DNA of 17,499 bases from Bacteroidota bacterium (GTDB lineage: Bacteria > Bacteroidota > Bacteroidia > UBA8524), in contig DQHT01000062.1 of NCBI GenBank assembly GCA_003531115.1, positions 1-17,499 of the forward strand, in the 5' to 3' direction. The notes under the pieces were generated by a model. It saw only the letters and a program-made list of their open reading frames with translations, searched no databases and was not told the DNA's origin. Position numbers and translations under genes: made by a program. Shown in pieces: positions 6,606 to 13,082 of the stretch. How positions within the stretch are numbered: the stretch's first letter is position 1; each line of letters starts with the position of its first letter.

Positions 6606-8054
6606 GTGCCCGCAAAAGCATCCATAGCCTGGTTTTACAGCCTTGGGATCGGTTTTATCGCCGCCTCCATTGTGGGTGTCATGTACGACATTTACTTCAT
6701 CTACTTGCTCCCCGCAGCCCTGGCGGTCGGTCTGCTGGCTATTTTTCGCCTCGACAGGCTGATTATGCTTTCGGCCTTTCTGGTGCCGCTTTCGGTGACC
6801 ATACAAGACCTTGGCTTTGGAGCGGGACTCATTTTGCCTACCGAGCCGATCATAATTTTGATCATGCTGGCTGCCTTGTTTAAGTTGGCGCATGAAGGGG
6901 TTTGGGACAAAGACTTTATCCGCCATCCGGTTACGATCGCTATTCTGGTTAATATGGCCTGGATATTAATTACTACCGTAAGCAGCACCATGCCACTGGT
7001 TTCGGTTAAATATTTTATCTCCCGGCTGTGGTACATCGTGGTGTTCTACTTTTTTGCCTCCCATATGTTCGGGGAGCTGCGTCGTAGTCTGAACTTTATC
7101 TGGTTCTTTTTGATCTCCGCCATCCTGGTAGTCAGCTATATCATGATCCTGCACAGTATGCAGGGATTTAGCCGGGACGCCATATTTTCCATTATCCAGC
7201 CTTTTTTCTGGATCCATGGGGTGTATGCGGCGATGATTGCATTATTGATACCCATATTTTTTGTGTTGGCTCTAAAAGGGAAGGAGTTTGAATATTCACC
7301 ACTCCGAAGAAGTTTTCTTTTTTTCTTCGGCCTGGTCTTTATCGGGGCAGTTATTTATTCCTATACACGCGGAGCCTGGCTGAGTGTTCTGGTTGCCGGT
7401 TTAGCCATGACGGTATTTCTTCTTCGGGTTAACCTGAAGATCATTTATGCCGCCGTGATCCTTGTTGTCGGGGTGGCTTTGTATTACCAAAGTGATATCC
7501 GCATGGAACTCTTGCGCAATAAAACAGGTTCGAATTCAAAAAACATGGAAAAACACCTGCAAAGCGCAACCAATATTCGTAACGACCCGTCGAATCTAGA
7601 ACGAATTAACCGGTGGAGTTGTGCCTGGCGCATGTTTCAGGATAAACCCTTTTTTGGCTTTGGTCCGGGAACCTACATGTTTCAGTATGCGCCCTATCAG
7701 TTGAGTTATCAAAAAACAGTTATCAGCACCAATTTTGCTACCCTCGGCCATGCCCACAGCGAATGGTTAAACCCGCTGGCCGAAATGGGTCTTCTCGGTA
7801 TGCTGAGCTGGTTTGCTGTTTTTGTCATCACCTTTTTCCGCGCCCTGCACCTGATCTATTTTGCGATGGACAATCGCGTCCGTTACCTCAGTATGGCGCT
7901 TACCTTATCCCTGCTTACTTATTTTGTTCATGGATTTTTGAACAGTTACTTCGATTACGACAAAATTGCTGTGCCTTTTTGGGCCTTTGTATCGATGATC
8001 GTTTCTATGGACCTGCTGAATAAAAAACAGGAGAAAGAAGCACAGCCTGATTAA
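6606..8054 (+). CDS. O-antigen polymerase/ligase family protein (Wzy/WaaL, Wzy_C domain)
   Basis: A 482-residue inner-membrane protein with about 10-12 membrane segments. The Wzy_C signature runs from the Y-S-Y-T-R-G-A-W-L block (Arg255) through a periplasmic loop with [23 protein letters not shown] (from about 332) to G-H-A-H-S-E-W (His382, His384, Glu387) and AEMGLLG. Wzy polymerases join repeat units on undecaprenyl diphosphate; WaaL ligases attach chains to lipid A core. Sequence alone does not separate the two, but the Wzx and Wzz neighbours favour a polymerase. The start must be the GTG at 6606, because the first membrane segment begins within ten residues and the next Met is at 26. That GTG directly follows the Wzz stop in the same reading frame. 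Confidence 0.88.
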   Translation: MPAKASIAWFYSLGIGFIAASIVGVMYDIYFIYLLPAALAVGLLAIFRLDRLIMLSAFLVPLSVTIQDLGFGAGLILPTEPIIILIMLAALFKLAHEGVWDKDFIRHPVTIAILVNMAWILITTVSSTMPLVSVKYFISRLWYIVVFYFFASHMFGELRRSLNFIWFFLISAILVVSYIMILHSMQGFSRDAIFSIIQPFFWIHGVYAAMIALLIPIFFVLALKGKEFEYSPLRRSFLFFFGLVFIGAVIYSYTRGAWLSVLVAGLAMTVFLLRVNLKIIYAAVILVVGVALYYQSDIRMELLRNKTGSNSKNMEKHLQSATNIRNDPSNLERINRWSCAWRMFQDKPFFGFGPGTYMFQYAPYQLSYQKTVISTNFATLGHAHSEWLNPLAEMGLLGMLSWFAVFVITFFRALHLIYFAMDNRVRYLSMALTLSLLTYFVHGFLNSYFDYDKIAVPFWAFVSMIVSMDLLNKKQEKEAQPD

Positions 8055-8060
8055 TTCTAG

Positions 8061-8068
8061 TTAATTTG
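8061..8068 (+). promoter_or_regulatory. Putative -7-like element before glyA
   Basis: TTAATTTG differs from TAnnTTTG at one position and lies 9 bases before the glyA ATG at 8078. The TTG at its end (8066) is in frame with glyA and could be mistaken for a start codon. Confidence 0.3.
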
Positions 8069-8077
8069 CGCCTGAAT

Positions 8078-9352
8078 ATGGCAAAGAGAGATACGGTTGT
8101 TTTCGACCTCATCCAAAAGGAGTTGAAACGTCAGGAAGAGGGCATTGAATTGATAGCTTCAGAGAATTTTGTGAGCCCCCAGGTGATGGAGGCCATGGGT
8201 TCTGTGCTAACAAATAAGTATGCCGAAGGACTTCCCGGAAAAAGGTATTATGGCGGATGTGAAGTGGTCGATCAGGTCGAACAACTGGCCATTGACAGGG
8301 TTTGTCAGCTTTTTGGCGCCAAATGGGCCAATGTTCAGCCCCATTCGGGTTCCCAGGCAAATGCCGCCACCATGTTGGGGGTGCTAAAGCCCGGGGATAA
8401 AATACTTGGCTTCGATCTTTCACATGGAGGGCACCTTACACACGGTTCTCCTGTTAATTTTTCAGGGAAACTATATGTTCCTTCCTTTTATGGGGTAGAC
8501 AGAGAGACCGGTCGTATCGATTTCAATAAAATTGCCGATATCGCCAAAAAGGAACAACCAAAGCTGATCATTTGCGGCGCTTCCTCATATAGCCGCGACT
8601 GGGATTACAAAACGCTGAGGCAGATCGCCGACTCAGTGGGTGCCTTGTTAATGGCCGATATTTCCCATCCTTCGGGATTGATCGCTACCAAATATTTAAA
8701 CGATCCGGTTCCCTATTGCCATATTGTAACCTCCACCACGCATAAAACCTTGCGGGGTCCGCGTGGAGGAATAATTATTATGGGTGAAGATTTTGAAAAC
8801 CCATGGGGCTTAACAACGCCAAAAGGAGAGTCGCGCTTGATGTCGGCTATCCTGGATTCAGCCGTCTTTCCCGGAACCCAGGGTGGACCTCTTGAACATG
8901 TTATCGCAGCCAAGGCCGTAGCCTTCGGAGAAGCCCTCACCGACGAATTTAAAGCCTATTCCGGACAGGTGATTAAAAATGCCCGGGCCATGGCCGCAGC
9001 ATTTATGGAGAAAGGGTATGAAGTGATTAGCGGGGGTACCGATAACCACCTGATGCTGATCGATCTGCGCTCCAAAGACCTGAATGGCAAGTTGGCAGAA
9101 AATACCCTGGTTCAGGCCCATATCACTATCAATAAAAACATGGTGCCTTTTGATGATAAATCGCCCTTTGTTACTTCGGGAATACGCATCGGTTCATCAG
9201 CTGTCACCAGCCGTGGCATGAAAGAAAAAGATGTAGTTCATGTTGTCGATCTTATTGACGAGGTGTTGATGAACCATGCCAATGAGGCAAAAGTGGAAGA
9301 ACTTGGTAAGGAAGTTAAAACCTGGATGAAGCAGTTTGCGCTGTATAATTAG
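8078..9352 (+). CDS. glyA: Serine hydroxymethyltransferase
   Basis: GlyA is a cytoplasmic PLP enzyme that converts serine and tetrahydrofolate to glycine and 5,10-methylene-tetrahydrofolate, the main one-carbon source. The 424-residue protein is of usual length. Clear motifs are I-E-L-I-A-S-E-N-F near the N-terminus, N-K-Y-A-E-G-x-P-G-x-R-Y-Y-G-G, the HSGSQAN block, ADISHPSGL, and the PLP-binding [13 protein letters not shown] with the Schiff-base lysine at 223. FPGTQGGP and the C-terminal [15 protein letters not shown] are also present. I chose the ATG at 8078; an in-frame TTG at 8066 lies in the promoter-like TTTG. It begins 23 bases after the Wzy-like gene, and its stop overlaps by 4 bases the stop of the convergent outer-membrane-type gene. 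Confidence 0.98.
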   Translation: MAKRDTVVFDLIQKELKRQEEGIELIASENFVSPQVMEAMGSVLTNKYAEGLPGKRYYGGCEVVDQVEQLAIDRVCQLFGAKWANVQPHSGSQANAATMLGVLKPGDKILGFDLSHGGHLTHGSPVNFSGKLYVPSFYGVDRETGRIDFNKIADIAKKEQPKLIICGASSYSRDWDYKTLRQIADSVGALLMADISHPSGLIATKYLNDPVPYCHIVTSTTHKTLRGPRGGIIIMGEDFENPWGLTTPKGESRLMSAILDSAVFPGTQGGPLEHVIAAKAVAFGEALTDEFKAYSGQVIKNARAMAAAFMEKGYEVISGGTDNHLMLIDLRSKDLNGKLAENTLVQAHITINKNMVPFDDKSPFVTSGIRIGSSAVTSRGMKEKDVVHVVDLIDEVLMNHANEAKVEELGKEVKTWMKQFALYN

Positions 9353-10074
9353 CGTTTAAACAGGAAGTTTTTACCGATCTGCAGGCCAAATACCGGGTAG
9401 GGTGTTTTGTTGTAATAAATACCCGACATGGCTGACGATTTGCTGTACTTATCAATAAAGGCATCCTGATTCAGAAAAAAGCTATGCCCGATCCCCACCC
9501 AGTAACTGAGGCGGTACTTTTTAAATACCGGGATCTCTTTGCCGACAGTAAACCGTAAAGGGATCATCCGGAACTTATGGGTCCCCTGCGTTTCACCAAA
9601 AGCGTAATATTCTTTTCCATCCGGTGTTGTATTGATCATATAGCCCATGCCACGGGTTTCTGTGGTCAGGAAATGGATGCCAACAGAGAAGGAAATAAAC
9701 GTGAATTTCGACTCTTCAATGGAACCATAATCACTTTTCAATAGAAATACAGGCCGGAAATTCAGCCCAATTCCCCTGAGAATATCGCCTTTTTCGTTTC
9801 TGCTGATGCCTGAGCCGACATTTGACTTTCTGCTGTAACGATTCGTAAAACGACTTGAAACCTCCGGAAGGCAATAGATATTTAGCGGCATGCTCAATCG
9901 TAAATTCAAATAGTTAAACCCAGGTTCCACACGGATATTCCCCTGGAGAAGGTCCAGCGGAGAAAAACCGAGATAGAAGGAATTGTCCGATTCCGGTTTC
10001 GTTTGCCCTGACATGGAGAGCGGAAATGCAAGGAAAAGGAAGCTCAGCAGCCTAATAAAAATGCGTTCCTTCAT
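9349..10074 (-). CDS. Putative outer-membrane beta-barrel-type protein, unknown function
   Basis: I do not recognise this 241-residue protein. The ATG at 10074-10072 gives a signal peptide ([20 protein letters not shown], then M-S-G-Q|T). A longer frame up to 10128 would add 18 residues ahead of it and is unlikely. The mature part is rich in short amphipathic strands with aromatic ends, such as [20 protein letters not shown] and [14 protein letters not shown] stretches, and ends [12 protein letters not shown]. This pattern suggests a small outer-membrane barrel, but the barrel is inferred from pattern only. It overlaps the upstream lipoprotein gene by 23 bases and is the last gene of the three-gene minus-strand group, so the three are probably made together at the envelope. 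Confidence 0.68.
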   Translation of the reverse strand: MKERIFIRLLSFLFLAFPLSMSGQTKPESDNSFYLGFSPLDLLQGNIRVEPGFNYLNLRLSMPLNIYCLPEVSSRFTNRYSRKSNVGSGISRNEKGDILRGIGLNFRPVFLLKSDYGSIEESKFTFISFSVGIHFLTTETRGMGYMINTTPDGKEYYAFGETQGTHKFRMIPLRFTVGKEIPVFKKYRLSYWVGIGHSFFLNQDAFIDKYSKSSAMSGIYYNKTPYPVFGLQIGKNFLFKR

Positions 10075-10729
10075 TGAGTTGATTATTTTGAATACGGTAT
10101 TCCCAAATGGCCTTCGGCTGCTTGGCATAAAGAACTGAATCTGACATGGCTATAGCGGTACCTCCTTCAAAAGGAAGGGTGCTGACCGGATTTAAATTCT
10201 GGTCCAAAAAGTACAGTGAATCAGCAGCTACCAGGGCAATGTGCGATCGATTACAAGCAAAATCGCGTATAGAACCTTTTTGGATGCCTGATACCAGGGC
10301 GAGTTTTTTATTGTGAGGCTGGTAGACCGACAAAAGAGTTTCTGCGGCCTTGGTCAGAACCATAATTTTTCCTTTTCTGGCCTTTAAATGGATGGGCTGG
10401 CCGCCTAAGTCAATCTGGTCGAGCAACAACCAGGATTGTGGATCGATGAGAAGAACATGTCGGGTTCCGAGCACAGCCAATAGTTTCGTTTCCGGATCAT
10501 ATTCAGCTGTGAGTATGGATCTTTCAGTCTGGAAAACGACTTGTTTTTGATGGATGATGGTGTTACCCACCAAAGAATAAGCCTGGCTGTCAACGACAAA
10601 GAAGCGCGCGTGAGGAAGACGAGTAACCTGCTGGTCGGGTACAAAAGGAGGCTCCTGCTTTTTGTCCGAACAGGAAAAAAACACGATTACAATACTGATA
10701 AGCAGTGCTATATGGATTATTTTAACCAT
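10052..10729 (-). CDS. Lipoprotein with beta-propeller-like repeats, unknown function
   Basis: A 225-residue protein with a lipoprotein signal: M-V-K-I-I-H then a hydrophobic core ending I-V-F-F-S-C, with the lipid-modified Cys at about residue 20, followed by SDKKQEPP. The mature part shows repeated strand-turn units of the type L-L-A-V-L-G-T-R-H-V-L-L-I-D, G-K-I-M-V-L-T-K-A-A-E-T-L-L-S-V-Y and H-I-A-L-V-A-A-D-S-L-Y-F-L-D. These look like blades of a beta-propeller and resemble, at the level of pattern, the LVIVD-repeat surface lipoproteins of Bacteroidota. No catalytic motif is seen. The ATG at 10729-10727 overlaps the upstream lipoprotein gene by 13 bases, and its 3' end overlaps the outer-membrane-type gene by 23. 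Confidence 0.72.
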   Translation of the reverse strand: MVKIIHIALLISIVIVFFSCSDKKQEPPFVPDQQVTRLPHARFFVVDSQAYSLVGNTIIHQKQVVFQTERSILTAEYDPETKLLAVLGTRHVLLIDPQSWLLLDQIDLGGQPIHLKARKGKIMVLTKAAETLLSVYQPHNKKLALVSGIQKGSIRDFACNRSHIALVAADSLYFLDQNLNPVSTLPFEGGTAIAMSDSVLYAKQPKAIWEYRIQNNQLNEGTHFY

Positions 10730-11199
10730 CGTATGATCTCCGTATTTTTAATTCGGTTTTCGCGTTGAAAAATTGGGGGGATCTTCTTTCCGTCAGGAGC
10801 CTGAAGCTCTTCCAAAACGTCAAGACTTGCGCCGACGTAGGTAACTGTTTGATTTGACTTTTTCCCGAAAGTGACCAGATCAACAGTTCGGTCGACCATG
10901 ACTCCCTCGAAATAAGGGACCATATACGAGGCACCCGGAGAAATGCAAAAAAGTACCCGTTTATTTGTACTGGCCTGTAGCGCACTAACGCCATTCGATT
11001 CATCCAGCACAAAAAGAACCGGCCCGACCACTTCCATCTGGGTTTCATTTTGACCCACACGAGCGAATCCGACATGCGGATAATCGCGCAGTACATCAAT
11101 ATTCATTAAATGAGGATAGTAAGAAGTATAGTCGTCTGTTTCCGTGTTTTTCGAACAGGCGATCAGTAAGAGGAAGCAAATAAATAAGGCGCGATTCAC
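10717..11199 (-). CDS. Lipoprotein, possibly propeller-repeat related, unknown function
   Basis: A protein of about 160 residues with a short lipoprotein signal: M-N-R-A-L-F-I-C-F-L-L-L-I-A-C|S-K-N, with the lipobox L-I-A-C. The GTG at 11199 gives this start; a TTG at 11208 would add three residues, and no ATG is available. The mature part holds G-P-V-L-F-V-L-D-E-S-N-G-V-S-A-L, then a C-I-S-P-G-A segment and V-D-R-T-V-D-L-V-T-F-G. This order (strand, D-x-x-N-G, strand, short helix, D-L-V) resembles the first blade of LVIVD-type Bacteroidota lipoproteins. It may therefore be the partner, or the split-off N-terminal half, of the next gene, which it overlaps by 13 bases. It heads the three-gene envelope group and is divergent from the FNR-like gene. 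Function is unknown. Confidence 0.68.
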   Translation of the reverse strand: MNRALFICFLLLIACSKNTETDDYTSYYPHLMNIDVLRDYPHVGFARVGQNETQMEVVGPVLFVLDESNGVSALQASTNKRVLFCISPGASYMVPYFEGVMVDRTVDLVTFGKKSNQTVTYVGASLDVLEELQAPDGKKIPPIFQRENRIKNTEIIRWLK

Positions 11200-11240
11200 T
11201 GCCTGCAAGATGTAAGATTCAATTTGTAATTCAAAGTACT

Positions 11241-11248
11241 TATTTTTG
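11241..11248 (+). promoter_or_regulatory. Putative -7 promoter element before the FNR-like gene
   Basis: TATTTTTG is a perfect TAnnTTTG match that ends four bases before the ATG at 11253, so the transcript would be leaderless or nearly so. A TTG at 11224-11226 lies upstream, but only 14 bases away, shorter than the usual 19 or so. Confidence 0.4.
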
Positions 11249-11252
11249 AAGG

Positions 11253-11957
11253 ATGAATACGCACCCGGGTGGCGAAGTCCTTCAAATTACTGCATTAACA
11301 CCCTCTGTCCGCATTTTCCGTATCCGCTATTCACTCAGCAATGCCTTTCGTCCCGGGCAGTTTGTCATGCTCGATCTTCCGATACAGACTGAATTCACCA
11401 CCCGCAGCTATTCTATTGCATCGGCACCGAATTCTGACGGCTGGATCGAGTTGTGCATTGTTAAAAAGCCAGATGGTCCCGGCACAAGCTTTCTTTTCGA
11501 GCATATCAAAGAAGGGGATATGCTTCAGGTAAGCGAGCCCCAGGGGAAATTTGTTTTAGAAGCGGAAACAGCTCCATTATGTATGGTGTGCACAGGCACC
11601 GGAATCGCGCCTTTTCGCGCCATGATCCTTGATCTCAGGAGAAGACACACCCGCCTGCCTATGCCGCTTACCCTGGTTTTTGGGAACCGTTTTGAAGAAG
11701 ATATCCTCTATCGGGAAGAATGGGAGCAGATGCAGAAGCTTGATCCGAATTTTAAATTTATCCCCGTGCTTTCACGGGAGGAAAACTGGAATGGTGCAAA
11801 AGGCTATGTGCATGAAAGCTATCTCCCTTTAGCTAAGGCATATCCTGAGACACATTTTTATCTTTGCGGCTGGACCACCATGGTCAGGGACGCTAAGAAC
11901 AAGCTGAAAGCACTCGGTTTCTCAAGGAAACAGCTTAAGTTTGAACTTTACGACTAA
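11253..11957 (+). CDS. Ferredoxin/flavodoxin-NAD(P)H reductase-type FAD oxidoreductase
   Basis: A 234-residue soluble flavoprotein of the FNR superfamily, which passes electrons between NAD(P)H and a small carrier such as ferredoxin or flavodoxin. The FAD-binding barrel carries the RSYSIAS motif (51-57; Arg, Tyr and Ser contact FAD) and G-T-S-F-L-F. The nucleotide-binding domain has C-T-G-T-G-I-A-P-F-R (113-122), the L-V-F-G-N-R strand and the Y-L-C-G segment (203-206). The protein ends shortly after an E-L-Y-D tail. There is no fused 2Fe-2S domain, so it needs a separate electron partner. The TAA shares its last A with the ATG of the radical SAM gene (TAATG), implying coupled translation and perhaps a shared job. 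Confidence 0.88.
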   Translation: MNTHPGGEVLQITALTPSVRIFRIRYSLSNAFRPGQFVMLDLPIQTEFTTRSYSIASAPNSDGWIELCIVKKPDGPGTSFLFEHIKEGDMLQVSEPQGKFVLEAETAPLCMVCTGTGIAPFRAMILDLRRRHTRLPMPLTLVFGNRFEEDILYREEWEQMQKLDPNFKFIPVLSREENWNGAKGYVHESYLPLAKAYPETHFYLCGWTTMVRDAKNKLKALGFSRKQLKFELYD

Positions 11958-12979
11958 TGAATACGAAGTTCCGTGATGGTCTTGTGTTGCTTTCCAAACT
12001 AACACCCCGAAAAGCCTGGAATGCCTTTTTGGTGTGGTTTTCCTACCATATATCAAGAACTTTTAAACGTTCATTTCATTGGGGAGATCCCATTTCCCTT
12101 AGTATTGAACCTACAACCTCCTGCAATTTACGTTGTCCCCAATGCCCAAGCGGATTGAGAGCCTTTAGCAGGCCAACGGGGATGTTGCAGGGAAATTTAT
12201 TCGAGCGGCTCGTTGAGGAGCAAAAACATACGCTGTGGTACATGACCCTGTATTTTCAGGGTGAGCCTTTTTTGAATCCGGAGTTTTTGGATATGGTAAA
12301 CTATGCTTCCGTAAGAGGAATTTATACGGCCACCAGTACAAATGCCCATTATTTAACCCCGGAAAATGCAAAAAAGACCATCGAATCAGGATTGAACAGG
12401 CTATTGATCTCGATCGACGGGGTGGATCAGGATGCCTATGGCAAATATCGGATCGGGGGCAGTTTGCAAAAGGTGCTTGACGGTACCAGAAACCTGATCG
12501 AAGCGCGCAAAAAGACAGGGAAAAAAGGATTACAGATCGTTTGGCAGTTTATTGTTTTTGGCCATAATGAACACCAGCTTCCGGCAATCAGGGCCCTGGC
12601 CAGAGAATACGGCGTTGACGAACTGGCCATAAAAACGGCCCAGATCTATGATTTTGAGGAGGGTAGCGACCTTTTGCCTCAAAATGAAAAATACCGGAGA
12701 TATACAGAAATGAGCGCCGGTTTCGTTATTAAAAACGAAATGCTCAATCATTGCTGGAGGATGTGGCAATCCTGTGTCATCACCTGGGATGGAAAAGTGG
12801 TACCCTGTTGTTTCGATAAAGATGCCAGCCATCAATTAGGCGATATGAAAACGGAATCCTTTGGCAGGATATGGCATTCAGACGCATACAATAAGTTCCG
12901 GGAGCAGGTACTTCATGGCAGATCGAATATCGAAATATGCAAAAATTGCAGTGAGGGGACAAAAATTTGGGAATCTTAG
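11957..12979 (+). CDS. Radical SAM/SPASM domain protein
   Basis: A 340-residue protein that should split S-adenosylmethionine with a 4Fe-4S cluster to start radical chemistry on an unknown substrate. The cluster motif C-x3-C-x2-C is Cys56, Cys60 and Cys63 (CNLRCPQC). The SAM-binding glycine/acid motif appears as Y-F-Q-G-E-P-F-L-N-P (99-108), and L-L-I-S-I-D-G is the usual inner strand (149-155). The C-terminal SPASM-type region has cysteines at 266, 273, 284, 285, 328 and 331, in the context W-D-G-K-V-V-P-C-C-F-D and I-C-K-N-C, enough for at least one auxiliary cluster. Family members modify peptides, sugars or enzymes. No small precursor peptide is visible next to it. It is coupled to the FNR-like gene upstream and lies 103 bases before the giant secreted protein. 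Confidence 0.9.
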   Translation: MNTKFRDGLVLLSKLTPRKAWNAFLVWFSYHISRTFKRSFHWGDPISLSIEPTTSCNLRCPQCPSGLRAFSRPTGMLQGNLFERLVEEQKHTLWYMTLYFQGEPFLNPEFLDMVNYASVRGIYTATSTNAHYLTPENAKKTIESGLNRLLISIDGVDQDAYGKYRIGGSLQKVLDGTRNLIEARKKTGKKGLQIVWQFIVFGHNEHQLPAIRALAREYGVDELAIKTAQIYDFEEGSDLLPQNEKYRRYTEMSAGFVIKNEMLNHCWRMWQSCVITWDGKVVPCCFDKDASHQLGDMKTESFGRIWHSDAYNKFREQVLHGRSNIEICKNCSEGTKIWES

Positions 12980-13035
12980 GTTTCAGACAACGTTTTACCA
13001 CTAAAAGGAGTCTTCTTATTAACAGCAAAAATTTC

Positions 13036-13053
13036 GTAACTTCGGGAAGTTAC
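13036..13053. promoter_or_regulatory. 18-base inverted repeat upstream of the giant secreted protein gene
   Basis: Eight-base arms GTAACTTC and GAAGTTAC are separated by GG. The sequence could be a regulator operator or, in RNA, a short hairpin in the 5' leader. It ends 29 bases before the ATG at 13083 and contains TAACTTCG, a one-mismatch TAnnTTTG element. No U-run follows, so it is not a terminator of the radical SAM gene. It lies in the longest non-coding stretch of the window (12980-13082), in which I see nothing else. Confidence 0.4.
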
Positions 13054-13082
13054 CTTGTTAAAAATAGTTGTTAGCGCAGCGT

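Noticed and set aside
6372..6926. A 184-codon minus-strand frame opposite the Wzz/Wzy junction
   Set aside because: It is a shadow of the real genes: the translation is rich in H, Q, D and G with no fold-like pattern and spans the Wzz/Wzy boundary.
1..9352. gcvT and glyA as a glycine/one-carbon operon
   Set aside because: They are on opposite strands and about 8 kb apart with unrelated genes between them, so only pathway membership links them.
9349..10074. A PorP/SprF-type partner of the T9SS cargo
   Set aside because: The protein lacks the typical N-terminal Q-D-P-x-F-S-Q-Y and N-P-A-x-A-G motifs of that family, and it is opposite in strand and separated from the cargo gene by two other genes.
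10052..11199. A frameshift splitting one lipoprotein gene into two
   Set aside because: Both proteins have their own signal peptide and lipobox cysteine, so they look like two genuine genes rather than one broken gene.
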